A stretch of DNA of 64,000 bases from Lepidodermella squamata (taxonomy: Eukaryota > Gastrotricha), in the NCBI GenBank assembly GCA_047495785.1, contig JBLDXI010000004.1:2108001-2172000 (forward strand). The letters run 5' to 3'. The position numbers and the translations under genes are program-made. The notes below the pieces were generated by a model. The model did no database searches. It was not told the DNA's origin and saw nothing but the letters and a program-made list of their open reading frames with translations. Of this stretch, positions 1 through 12,100 are shown in pieces; position 1 is the stretch's first letter; every line of letters starts with the position of its first letter.

Positions 1-2067
1 CCAGAGCAACTACGTCCACGTAAGACACCACAGCCTCATGGCTATTTTGTTTTATTCTGCTCGGTTAATATTTACTAACAGAACGATTGGCTGCGCTGCC
101 GACCGGCATCTGGCACTGACAACTGTCGCCCGTACGACCTGTCGACGTATCCAACTTGTGCCACAGGAGAGACACAGGTTCTTTGATTTTTACAAAGCTT
201 GAGCATTTTACGTCACTAATTGGGTTTTGGGATCTATTAGGTGCCGGATACGTCTACACGTTACCAGTCGCAGGCCGCATGTACGAATGCTGTCATTGTA
301 AGTCAGCTAATGATTTTCATAGCTAAACTTAAGCGTTTCTCAACCTCCAGACCGAGTACGTGCTGTGCATGTCAACTAGCACTTACGTCGTTTCGTGCTT
401 ATCGACGTCGAGCAGTTCTTGCGCCGATGGAACCGTGCGTTTGTACTAACAACCGTGGAATCACATTGCCAGTGTTATGTTTTATAACAGAAACTGACAC
501 CGGCTGACGGCTCCAAGTTCTATTCTCTTTCGGCGTGCAATTCATGGAGCGGACTCGTAAGTGCCTCGTCTGTCTAATTCTGATGGCTACATCTGATTTT
601 TTCGCGAAATCTACAGCAATACGTGCGGTGTCTGCTGGCGAGCAACCCACGGCGCTGCATCCCATCGATATACACGTCAGGCGGCAACACCGGCTGCACG
701 GCACTCGGCGCGTCTTACACCCAGGTTCGTATTACATAGACGCCTTCCTCTGAGCAATATCTTGAACTCGAGTTGTTGTTATTTCAGTCTCCTGCAAGCA
801 CAACTTTCTCGACGTTAGCAGCGTGCCTGCTCGACGAACGACAGGTTTGCATTAAAAACACCGTGCAACCCATGTTGAATTATTGCGCCCTGTTATCATA
901 AAAGGTTACATGCTACTCGTTCGACTACAACTCGTTCCAGTGCCAGACGGACGTTATCGGCTGCTCGCAACTGCCTGCCGGGCCGTCCGGTGCTACGAAC
1001 GGTGCGTGGACCCGATTACCAGCCGCCGCTACGTACGCCTCACTTGCCTCCTGCACGTCCTACGCCCCATCAGCGTACAAACGATGCACCCGCCGTGCTA
1101 CAGGTCAGCAATTTTTTTATCATACAGGCGTGCACTTGAGGTATTCTGAGCAGCAGGAATATGCTTTTTCAATCCAGATTTCGATTTGGATGAGCTTCGT
1201 TTTAACTCGGGTTTTTAGCAAGGGGAGAATAGCAGGTGAAGGTTCAATACAGAGCACGAAGTACCGCTAAGGCTGGTAGGGATCACTGAATCAATGACCA
1301 GACGGTGGGATAGAGATCACTGATTTTCTTATTCATCGCCGGTTCACTGTCTGGTTCAGAACGATAGCATCATACGTCTGAAAATCATTCAAAATCATCG
1401 CCATCAGGCTGGGTCGAAAATATTCTAGCCGCAATTTTCAGCAATTTATTTTATGACAAAAATTGAAAATCGGCTTTTCTTATTCTAATAAATACCTACA
1501 GTTCGACATTTGAACGTTAGATATCAAGGAGAATTACAAAGCCTTGAAAACACATCTCACGTTTCTATCTACGTGTATTGACACTAGGTACGATCACGTG
1601 CCGTCCGGACGTGGCCGACTGCTGGTCGCCGACTGACCAGACGCTGCGCGAGTACTCGGTGACCGGGGCGACGTACGCATCGACGACGCTGTGCACGGCT
1701 GTCGTCGAGTACTACTACTGCTACGACACGGCGAATCCGACGACGGTGACGTGCCGCGACGCGAGCGTCGGCTGCGGCACACTCAAGCCACTGCGAGACT
1801 TCTCGTCCAACGTCGCCAACATCCGCGTGTTCTCCGACCAATCGTCGTGCCTCGCCTACAACCCCGGCACGTGGTACAAGTGCACGGTCAACGGCGTCAC
1901 CGTGTGCCGCCCGCTCAACGCCGAGATGGACTACACGGCGCCCACAACCTCCGTCAAGTGCCTCGCCACTGAAACCGTGAGTGACATCTCAACTTCTTAA
2001 GGTTTTAATTTAGTTTGCTTTTTTCCAGGCAAGCGCTTCATCGTACTCAACATCGGCGTGCACTTAG
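1..2067 (+). CDS. 3' part of a multi-exon gene for a repetitive cysteine-rich, probably secreted protein (unrecognised family)
   Basis: Seen: ten exons join in frame by GT-AG sites at 1-19, 82-177, 241-297, 351-434, 491-556, 617-724, 788-844, 905-1103, 1588-1976 and 2029-2067 (TAG stop). Introns are 52-63 bp except one of 484 bp (1104-1587); all joins are phase 0 except that long intron, which is phase 1. The spliced product reads as about 7.5 tandem copies of a repeat of about 50 residues: an aromatic residue, a few residues, Cys, 7-9 residues, Tyr or Trp two or three before Cys, 5-10 residues, Cys, then Cys followed by a short Ser/Thr-rich linker. Examples of the second Cys are YVLC, YVRC, YKRC, YYYC and WYKC. 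The long exon 1588-1976 contains about two and a half repeats and has G/C-rich third positions. Inferred: a disulfide-rich extracellular protein. The start codon and signal peptide lie outside the window. The stop falls directly after the first Cys of an eighth repeat, so the 3' end may be truncated or may have another, unseen splice. I do not recognise the family. The exon chain rests on repeat homology between exons; the short first exon is the least certain. Confidence 0.82.
1104..1587 (+). other. Long intron of the cysteine-repeat gene
   Basis: The donor GTCAGC at 1104 and acceptor CTAG at 1586-1587 give a phase-1 join. It restores a repeat (RCTRRATGTITCRP) that matches the uninterrupted one in the next exon (KCTVNGVTVCRP). 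The intron is A+T-rich and about eight times longer than its neighbours. I see no gene, element or structured RNA in it. Confidence 0.7.
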
Positions 2068-2232
2068 TGCTAGCTGTTGGCTTCAACGATTCGGCAAGAC
2101 TTTTGAATCCAAGCAATGTGGCCGGTGTTTAATATTCCGCATTTTAGTTGATAGAGATTATGTCGCAGGAGTGTCTTCTCTATTTTTTATTTCCACGGAT
2201 TTTGAGCGATTAACGAGTTTACTTCTTGTTGA

Positions 2233-2238
2233 AATAAA
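2233..2238 (+). terminator. Poly(A) signal AATAAA of the cysteine-repeat gene
   Basis: AATAAA lies about 165 bp downstream of the TAG at 2065-2067, a plausible distance for a 3' untranslated region. No other coding sequence lies between them. Confidence 0.5.
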
Positions 2239-2760
2239 AGTAACTAAATGTTATTCATGAAAAACGCTTTGAAGCAACGAAAAACATCCAAAAAAGCTAC
2301 TATTGCAATCAGCATGTATCATATAGGCGAGTAACTAGTTCCAACACTTTGTTATGAATGTAGTTTTGGGTTTAGGGATCAAACACGTCCTTTGGGGGAA
2401 GCAAAGCCTGTCTCCCTTAATGAAAAATGTGGCAGCCTAAAGTAATCAGAAGTTCACTTCGATGGTTTTACGCGGCTATAATGCGCAGACGTGGAAGAAA
2501 AAAAATGCTATACAGAGTACTGCGCGCGCACTATATACACCATGCTCATAGCTTATTACATGCTATGTAGCATAATAAATGCTCCGGAGAAATGACCAAG
2601 GAGAAATGAAATGGTCATTCTATATTCTTTGTGAAGGAATAATCTCCGATACACATAAGGGACAACTGTCCTGCGATATTCAATGGGCTGACGAATGATA
2701 AATCAATTTGTCTTTTGAAACCTCAAGAAAATCGCAGTTGGAAGTTAGATGGAAGTTGGT
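2239..2760. other. Intergenic A+T-rich spacer between two convergent gene ends
   Basis: The plus-strand gene ends upstream and the minus-strand gene ends downstream, so this is a tail-to-tail intergenic region. It holds no open frame of note. A GC-alternating tract followed by a TATA-like string occurs near 2523-2540, but convergent genes do not need a promoter here. Confidence 0.6.
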
Positions 2761-2766
2761 TTTATT
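2761..2766 (-). terminator. Poly(A) signal AATAAA for the minus-strand gene
   Basis: On the minus strand AATAAA lies about 52 bp after the stop codon at 2818-2820. Its position supports the open frame just upstream being a genuine terminal exon and not a chance frame. Confidence 0.55.
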
Positions 2767-2817
2767 GATTTTGAAATTGTTCACGAGGATCATCAAAAGG
2801 ATTTCAAATTGCAAGTC

Positions 2818-3290
2818 TTAATTAGAAGGTTTAGCGTCAATGATACATGCAGCAGGTTTGTCGGCTACTTCCTCGTAAGCCATAATGACTGACCGGTAAG
2901 CTTCTGGAATTGTGCCTTTGTTAACCATTTCGATGAGATCTTTCTTGAGGCTAGATTCGATCGGCAATCGCTTTTCGTATTTGTGAACAAGTTGACAAGG
3001 AAATAAAATCACGTTTTTGTTACAGCGCTTGCCGACGAAAGTATGAAAAGCCAATAAGTCGAAAGCTTTTTTGGTTAGAAGATAATTAGTTTAGTCTTTC
3101 TCGTATCTGAACCAACATGGCTCCGACGATTTTACTTCGTTTTTCTGTTCGTCCTGCAAATAATGAGCGAACTTTGGGGACTTGTCAAAGCTGTAGAAAC
3201 TGGAAAATTGCATCTCAGTGATGCAGTATGGTTTCACTTTCGAGTGGTTTGGTGTTTCTGCGCCGTATACTTCGAGTCTCAGCTGCATAG
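2818..3290 (-). CDS. 3' end of an unrecognised minus-strand gene, cut by the satellite
   Basis: Seen: two open stretches on the minus strand lie in the same frame (3290-3091 and about 3069-2818), separated by one TAA at 3091-3093. Either the gene is broken by that stop, or a 51-bp intron removes it. The intron would run from a GTTGGT donor through a CTAAC branch-like motif to an AAAAAAG acceptor, which matches the 52-63 bp introns of the neighbouring gene. I favour the intron. The downstream part is charged and normal-looking (GKRCNKNVILFPC, then ESSLKKDLIEMVNKGTIPEAYR) and ends at TAA followed by a poly(A) signal. I recognise no domain. Upstream, the frame runs into the first, diverged satellite monomer near 3290, so the 5' exons are missing or lie beyond the array. 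Confidence 0.5.
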
Positions 3291-6200
3291 CTGGCTGTTT
3301 TGCTGTTTTGGCTAATATGGCTGGCAGCGAAATATCGGTCATCCGAAATGTTGGCGAATCGCCTGCAAACGAGTCTGCCCGTGTTGCCACTATCAAATGA
3401 AGCAAGAATATGCGTGATTTGCCTGGGTTCAGCACGTTTCCGATTAGCTGCGATGCGTACTAGGGTTGAAAACAGCGTTCCAGCCTGTTTTGGCTGGCAG
3501 CGAAATATCGGTCATCCGAAATGTTAGCGAATCGCCTGCAAACGTGTTTGCCCGTGTTGCCACTATCAAATGAAGCAAGAATATGCGTGATTTGCCTGGG
3601 TTCAGCACGTTTCCGATTAGCTGCGATGCGTACAAGGGTTGAAAACAGCGTTCCAGCCTGTTTTGGCTGGCAGCGAAATATCGGTCATCCGAAATGTGTG
3701 CGAATCGCTTGCAAACGTGTTTGCCCGTGTTGCCACTATCAAATGAAGCAAGAATATGCGTGATTTGCCTGGGTACAGCACGATTCCGCATAGCTGCGAT
3801 GCGTACAAGGGTTGAAAACAGCGTTCCAGCCTGTTTTGGCTGGCAGCGAAATATCGGTCATCCGAAATGTGTGCGAATCGCCTGCAAACGTGTTTGCCCG
3901 TGTTGCCACTATCAAATGAAGCAAGAATATGCGTGATTTGATTGGGTTCAGCGCGATTCCGATTAGCTGCGATGCGTACAAGGGTTGAAAACAGCGTTCC
4001 AGCCTGTTTTGGCTGGCAGCGAAATATCGGTCATCCGAAATGTGTGCGAATCGCCTGCAAACGTGTTTGCCCGTGTTGCCACTATCAAATGAAGCAAGAA
4101 TATGCGTGATTTGCCTGGGTTCAGCACGTTTCCGATTAGCTGCGATGCGTACAAGGGTTGAAAACAGCTTTCCAGCCTGTTTTGGCTGGCAGCGAAATAT
4201 CGGTCATCCGAAATGTGTGCGAATCGCCTGCAAACGTGTTTGCCCGTGTTGCCACTATCAAATGAAGCAAGAATATGCGTGATTTGCCTGGGTACAGCAC
4301 GATTCCGCATAGCTGCGATGCGTACAAGGGTTGAAAACAGCGTTCCAGCCTGTTTTGGCTGGCAGCGAAATATCGGTCATCCGAAATGTGTGCGAATCGC
4401 CTGCAAACGTGTTTGCCCGTGTTGCCACTATCAAATGAAGCAAGAATATGCGTGATTTGATTGGGTTCAGCGCGATTCCGATTAGCTGCGATGCGTACAA
4501 GGGTTGAAAACAGCGTTCCAGCCTGTTTTGGCTGGCAGCGAAATATCGGTCATCCGAAATGTGTGCGAATCGCCTGCAAACGTGTTTGCCCGTGTTGCCA
4601 CTATCAAATGAAGCAAGAATATGCGTGATTTGCCTGGGTTCAGCACGTTTCCGATTAGCTGCGATGCGTACAAGGGTTGAAAACAGCGTTCCAGCCTGTT
4701 TTGGCTGGCAGCGAAATATCGGTCATCCGAAATGTTAGCGAATCGCCTGCAAACGTGTTTGCCCGTGTTGCCACTATCAAATGAAGCAAGAATATGCGTG
4801 ATTTGCCTGGGTTCAGCACGTTTCCGATTAGCTGCGATGCGTACTAGGGTTGAAAACAGCGTTCCAGCCTGTTTTGGCTGGCAGCGAAATATCGGTCATC
4901 CGAAATGTGTGCGAATCGCCTGCAAACGTGTTTGCCCGTGTTGCCACTATCAAATGAAGCAAGAATATGCGTGATTTGCCTGGGTTCAGCACGTTTCCGA
5001 TTAGCTGCGATGCGTACAAGGGTTGAAAACAGCTTTCCAGCCTGTTTTGGCTGGCAGCGAAATATCCGAAATATCCGAAATGTTAGCGAATCGCCCGCAA
5101 ACGTGTTTGCCCGTGTTGCCACTATCAAATGAAGCAAGAATATGCGTGATTTGATTGGGTTCAGCGCGATTCCGATTAGCTGCGATGCGTACAAGGGTTG
5201 AAAACAGCGTTCCAGCCTGTTTTGGCTGGCAGCGAAATATCGGTCATCCGAAATGTGTGCGAATCGCCTGCAAACGTGTTTGCCCGTGTTGCCACTATCA
5301 AATGAAGCAAGAATATGCGTGATTTGATTGGGTTCAGCGCGATTCCGATTAGCTGCGATGCGTACAAGGGTTGAAAACAGCGTTCCAGCCTGTTTTGGCT
5401 GGCAGCGAAATATCCGAAATATCCGAAATGTTAGCGAATCGCCTGCAAACGTGTTTGCCCGTGTTGCCACTATCAAATGAAGCAAGAATATGCGTGATTT
5501 GCCTGGGTTCAGCACGTTTCCGATTAGCTGCGATGCGTACAAGGGTTGAAAACAGCTTTCCAGCCTGTTTTGGCTGGCAGCGAAATATCGGTCATCCGAA
5601 ATGTTAGCGAATCGCCTGCAAACGTGTTTGCCCGTGTTGCCACTATCAAATGAAGCAAGAATATGCGTGATTTGCCTGGGTTCAGCACGTTTCCGATTAG
5701 CTGCGATGCGTACAAGGGTTGAAAACAGCGTTCCAGCCTGTTTTGGCTGGCAGCGAAATATCGGTCATCCGAAATGTGTGCGAATCGCCTGCAAACGTGT
5801 TTGCCCGTGTTGCCACTATCAAATGAAGCAAGAATATGCGTGATTTGATTGGGTTCAGCGCGATTCCGATTAGCTGCGATGCGTACAAGGGTTGAAAACA
5901 GCTTTCCAGCCTGTTTTGGCTGGCAGCGAAATATCCGAAATATCCGAAATGTTAGCGAATCGCCCGCAAACGTGTTTGCCCGTGTTGCCACTATCAAATG
6001 AAGCAAGAATATGCGTGATTTGATTGGGTTCAGCGCGATTCCGATTAGCTGCGATGCGTACAAGGGTTGAAAACAGCGTTCCAGCCTGTTTTGGCTGGCA
6101 GCGAAATATCGGTCATCCGAAATGTGTGCGAATCGCCTGCAAACGTGTTTGCCCGTGTTGCCACTATCAAATGAAGCAAGAATATGCGTGATTTGATTGG

Positions 6201-9162
6201 GTTCAGCGCGATTCCGATTAGCTGCGATGCGTACAAGGGTTGAAAACAGCGTTCCAGCCTGTTTTGGCTGGCAGCGAAATATCCGAAATATCCGAAATGT
6301 TAGCGAATCGCCTGCAAACGTGTTTGCCCGTGTTGCCACTATCAAATGAAGCAAGAATATGCGTGATTTGCCTGGGTTCAGCACGTTTCCGATTAGCTGC
6401 GATGCGTACAAGGGTTGAAAACAGCTTTCCAGCCTGTTTTGGCTGGCAGCGAAATATCGGTCATCCGAAATGTTAGCGAATCGCCTGCAAACGTGTTTGC
6501 CCGTGTTGCCACTATCAAATGAAGCAAGAATATGCGTGATTTGCCTGGGTTCAGCACGTTTCCGATTAGCTGCGATGCGTACAAGGGTTGAAAACAGCGT
6601 TCCAGCCTGTTTTGGCTGGCAGCGAAATATCGGTCATCCGAAATGTGTGCGAATCGCCTGCAAACGTGTTTGCCCGTGTTGCCACTATCAAATGAAGCAA
6701 GAATATGCGTGATTTGATTGGGTTCAGCGCGATTCCGATTAGCTGCGATGCGTACAAGGGTTGAAAACAGCGTTCCCGCCTGTTTTGGCTGGCAGCGAAA
6801 TATCGGTCATCCGAAATGTGTGCGAATCGCCTGCAAACGTGTTTGCCCGTGTTGCCACTATCAAATGAAGCAAGAATATGCGTGATTTGATTGGGTTCAG
6901 CACGATTCCGCATAGCTGCGATGCGTACAAGGGTTGAAAACAGCGTTCCAGCCTGTTTTGGCTGGCAGCGAAATATCGGTCATCCGAAATGTGTGCGAAT
7001 CGCCTGCAAACGTGTTTGCCCGTGTTGCCACTATCAAATGAAGCAAGAATATGCGTGATTTGCCTGGGTACAGCACGATTCCGCATAGCTGCGATGCGTA
7101 CAAGGGTTGAAAACAGCGTTCCAGCCTGTTTTGGCTGGCAGCGAAATATCGGTCATCCGAAATGTGTGCGAATCGCCTGCAAACGTGTTTGCCCGTGTTG
7201 CCACTATCAAATGAAGCAAGAATATGCGTGATTTGCCTGGGTTCAGCACGTTTCCGATTAGCTGCGATGCGTACAAGGGTTGAAAACAGCTTTCCAGCCT
7301 GTTTTGGCTGGCAGCGAAATATCCGAAATATCCGAAATGTTAGCGAATCGCCCGCAAACGTGTTTGCCCGTGTTGCCACTATCAAATGAAGCAAGAATAT
7401 GCGTGATTTGATTGGGTTCAGCGCGATTCCGATTAGCTGCGATGCGTACAACGGTTGAAAACAGCGTTCCAGCCTGTTTTGGCTGGCAGCGAAATATCGG
7501 TCATCCGAAATGTGTGCGAATCGCCTGCAAACGTGTTTGCCCGTGTTGCCACTATCAAATGAAGCAAGAATATGCGTGATTTGCCTGGGTTCAGCACGTT
7601 TCCGATTAGCTGCGATGCGTACAAGGGTTGAAAACAGCGTTCCAGCCTGTTTTGGCTGGCAGCGAAATATCGGTCATCCGAAATGTGTGCGAATCGCCTG
7701 CAAACGTGTTTGCCCGTGTTGCCACTATCAAATGAAGCAAGAATATGCGTGATTTGATTGGGTTCAGCGCGATTCCGATTAGCTGCGATGCGTACAAGGG
7801 TTGAAAACAGCGTTCCCGCCTGTTTTGGCTGGCAGCGAAATATCGGTCATCCGAAATGTGTGCGAATCGCCTGCAAACGTGTTTGCCCGTGTTGCCACTA
7901 TCAAATGAAGCAAGAATATGCGTGATTTGCCTGGGTACAGCACGATTCCGCATAGCTGCGATGCGTACAAGGGTTGAAAACAGCGTTCCAGCCTGTTTTG
8001 GCTGGCAGCGAAATATCGGTCATCCGAAATGTGTGCGAATCGCCTGCAAACGTGTTTGCCCGTGTTGCCACTATCAAATGAAGCAAGAATATGCGTGATT
8101 TGATTGGGTTCAGCGCGATTCCGATTAGCTGCGATGCGTACAAGGGTTGAAAACAGCGTTCCAGCCTGTTTTGGCTGGCAGCGAAATATCGGTCATCCGA
8201 AATGTGTGCGAATCGCCTGCAAACGTGTTTGCCCGTGTTGCCACTATCAAATGAAGCAAGAATATGCGTGATTTGCCTGGGTACAGCACGATTCCGCATA
8301 GCTGCGATGCGTACAAGGGTTGAAAACAGCGTTCCCGCCTGTTTTGGCTGGCAGCGAAATATCGGTCATCCGAAATGTTAGCGAATCGCCTGCAAACGTG
8401 TTTGCCCGTGTTGCCACTATCAAATGAAGCAAGAATATGCGTGATTTGCCTGGGTACAGCACGATTCCGCATAGCTGCGATGCGTACAAGGGTTGAAAAC
8501 AGCGTTCCCGCCTGTTTTGGCTGGCAGCGAAATATCGGTCATCCGAAATGTGTGCGAATCGCCTGCAAACGTGTTTGCCCGTGTTGCCACTATCAAATGA
8601 AGCAAGAATATGCGTGATTTGCCTGGGTACAGCACGATTCCGCATAGCTGCGATGCGTACAAGGGTTGAAAACAGCGTTCCAGCCTGTTTTGGCTGGCAG
8701 CGAAATATCGGTCATCCGAAATGTGTGCGAATCGCCTGCAAACGTGTTTGCCCGTGTTGCCACTATCAAATGAAGCAAGAATATGCGTGATTTGATTGGG
8801 TTCAGCGCGATTCCGATTAGCTGCGATGCGTACAAGGGTTGAAAACAGCGTTCCAGCCTGTTTTGGCTGGCAGCGAAATATCGGTCATCCGAAATGTGTG
8901 CGAATCGCCTGCAAACGTGTTTGCCCGTGTTGCCACTATCAAATGAAGCAAGAATATGCGTGATTTGATTGGGTTCAGCACGATTCCGCATAGCTGCGAT
9001 GCGTACAAGGGTTGAAAACAGCGTTCCAGCCTGTTTTGGCTGGCAGCGAAATATCGGTCATCCGAAATATGTGCGAATCGCCTGCAAACGTGTTTGCCCG
9101 TGTTGCCACTATCAAATGAAGCAAGAATATGCGTGATTTGATTGGGTTCAGCGCGATTCCGA

Positions 9163-12100
9163 TTAGCTGCGATGCGTACAAGGGTTGAAAACAGCGTTCC
9201 AGCCTGTTTTGGCTGGCAGCGAAATATCGGTCATCCGAAATGTGTGCGAATCGCCTGCAAACGTGTTTGCCCGTGTTGCCACTATCAAATGAAGCAAGAA
9301 TATGCGTGATTTGCCTGGGTACAGCACGATTCCGCATAGCTGCGATGCGTACAAGGGTTGAAAACAGCGTTCCAGCCTGTTTTGGCTGGCAGCGAAATAT
9401 CGGTCATCCGAAATGTGTGCGAATCGCCTGCAAACGTGTTTGCCCGTGTTGCCACTATCAAATGAAGCAAGAATATGCGTGATTTGATTGGGTTCAGCGC
9501 GATTCCGATTAGCTGCGATGCGTACAAGGGTTGAAAACAGCGTTCCAGCCTGTTTTGGCTGGCAGCGAAATATCGGTCATCCGAAATGTGTGCGAATCGC
9601 CTGCAAACGTGTTTGCCCGTGTTGCCACTATCAAATGAAGCAAGAATATGCGTGATTTGCCTGGGTACAGCACGATTCCGCATAGCTGCGATGCGTACAA
9701 GGGTTGAAAACAGCGTTCCCGCCTGTTTTGGCTGGCAGCGAAATATCGGTCATCCGAAATGTTAGCGAATCGCCTGCAAACGTGTTTGCCCGTGTTGCCA
9801 CTATCAAATGAAGCAAGAATATGCGTGATTTGCCTGGGTACAGCACGATTCCGCATAGCTGCGATGCGTACAAGGGTTGAAAACAGCGTTCCCGCCTGTT
9901 TTGGCTGGCAGCGAAATATCGGTCATCCGAAATGTTAGCGAATCGCCCGCAAACGTGTTTGCCCGTGTTGCCACTATCAAATGAAGCAAGAAAATGCGTG
10001 ATTTGCCTGGGTACAGCACGATTCCGCATAGCTGCGATGCGTACAAGGGTTGAAAACAGCTTTCCAGCCTGTTTTGGCTGGCAGCGAAATATCGGTCATC
10101 CGAAATGTGTGCGAATCGCCTGCAAACGTGTTTGCCCGTGTTGCCACTATCAAATGAAGCAAGAATATGCGTGATTTGATTGGGTTCAGCGCGATTCCGA
10201 TTAGCTGCGATGCGTACAAGGGTTGAAAACAGCGTTCCAGCCTGTTTTGGCTGGCAGCGAAATATCGGTCATCCGAAATGTGTGCGAATCGCCTGCAAAC
10301 GTGTTTGCCCGTGTTGCCACTATCAAATGAAGCAAGAATATGCGTGATTTGCCTGGGTACAGCACGATTCCGCATAGCTGCGATGCGTACAAGGGTTGAA
10401 AACAGCGTTCCAGCCTGTTTTGGCTGGCAGCGAAATATCGGTCATCCGAAATGTGTGCGAATCGCCTGCAAACGTGTTTGCCCGTGTTGCCACTATCAAA
10501 TGAAGCAAGAATATGCGTGATTTGATTGGGTTCAGCGCGATTCCGATTAGCTGCGATGCGTACAAGGGTTGAAAACAGCGTTCCAGCCTGTTTTGGCTGG
10601 CAGCGAAATATCGGTCATCCGAAATGTGTGCGAATCGCCTGCAAACGTGTTTGCCCGTGTTGCCACTATCAAATGAAGCAAGAATATGCGTGATTTGCCT
10701 GGGTACAGCACGATTCCGCATAGCTGCGATGCGTACAAGGGTTGAAAACAGCGTTCCCGCCTGTTTTGGCTGGCAGCGAAATATCGGTCATCCGAAATGT
10801 TAGCGAATCGCCTGCAAACGTGTTTGCCCGTGTTGCCACTATCAAATGAAGCAAGAATATGCGTGATTTGCCTGGGTACAGCACGATTCCGCATAGCTGC
10901 GATGCGTACAAGGGTTGAAAACAGCGTTCCCGCCTGTTTTGGCTGGCAGCGAAATATCGGTCATCCGAAATGTTAGCGAATCGCCCGCAAACGTGTTTGC
11001 CCGTGTTGCCACTATCAAATGAAGCAAGAAAATGCGTGATTTGCCTGGGTACAGCACGATTCCGCATAGCTGCGATGCGTACAAGGGTTGAAAACAGCTT
11101 TCCAGCCTGTTTTGGCTGGCAGCGAAATATCGGTCATCCGAAATGTGTGCGAATCGCCTGCAAACGTGTTTGCCCGTGTTGCCACTATCAAATGAAGCAA
11201 GAATATGCGTGATTTGATTGGGTTCAGCGCGATTCCGATTAGCTGCGATGCGTACAAGGGTTGAAAACAGCGTTCCAGCCTGTTTTGGCTGGCAGCGAAA
11301 TATCGGTCATCCGAAATGTTAGCGAATCGCCTGCAAACGTGTTTGCCCGTGTTGCCACTATCAAATGAAGCAAGAATATGCGTGATTTGCCTGGGTACAG
11401 CACGATTCCGCATAGCTGCGATGCGTACAAGGGTTGAAAACAGCTTTCCAGCCTGTTTTGGCTGGCAGCGAAATATCGGTCATCCGAAATGTGTGCGAAT
11501 CGCCTGCAAACGTGTTTGCCCGTGTTGCCACTATCAAATGAAGCAAGAATATGCGTGATTTGATTGGGTTCAGCGCGATTCCGATTAGCTGCGATGCGTA
11601 CAAGGGTTGAAAACAGCGTTCCAGCCTGTTTTGGCTGGCAGCGAAATATCGGTCATCCGAAATGTTAGCGAATCGCCTGCAAACGTGTTTGCCCGTGTTG
11701 CCACTATCAAATGAAGCAAGAATATGCGTGATTTGCCTGGGTACAGCACGATTCCGCATAGCTGCGATGCGTACAAGGGTTGAAAACAGCTTTCCAGCCT
11801 GTTTTGGCTGGCAGCGAAATATCGGTCATCCGAAATGTGTGCGAATCGCCTGCAAACGTGTTTGCCCGTGTTGCCACTATCAAATGAAGCAAGAATATGC
11901 GTGATTTGCCTGGGTACAGCACGATTCCGCATAGCTGCGATGCGTACAAGGGTTGAAAACAGCGTTCCCGCCTGTTTTGGCTGGCAGCGAAATATCGGTC
12001 ATCCGAAATGTTAGCGAATCGCCCGCAAACGTGTTTGCCCGTGTTGCCACTATCAAATGAAGCAAGAAAATGCGTGATTTGCCTGGGTACAGCACGATTC

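Noticed and set aside
399-704. Minus-strand frame across the first gene
   Set aside because: It is a shadow of plus-strand exons and crosses their introns; the plus-strand repeats explain the region.
1578-2000. Single-exon gene beginning near 1578
   Set aside because: That start is a TTG inside an intron. A splice acceptor at 1586-1587 and a phase-compatible donor at 1104 restore the protein repeat, so this is an internal exon ending at 1976.
2523-2545. Promoter with a TATA-like box
   Set aside because: The position is between two convergent gene ends and no transcript start or downstream coding frame supports it.
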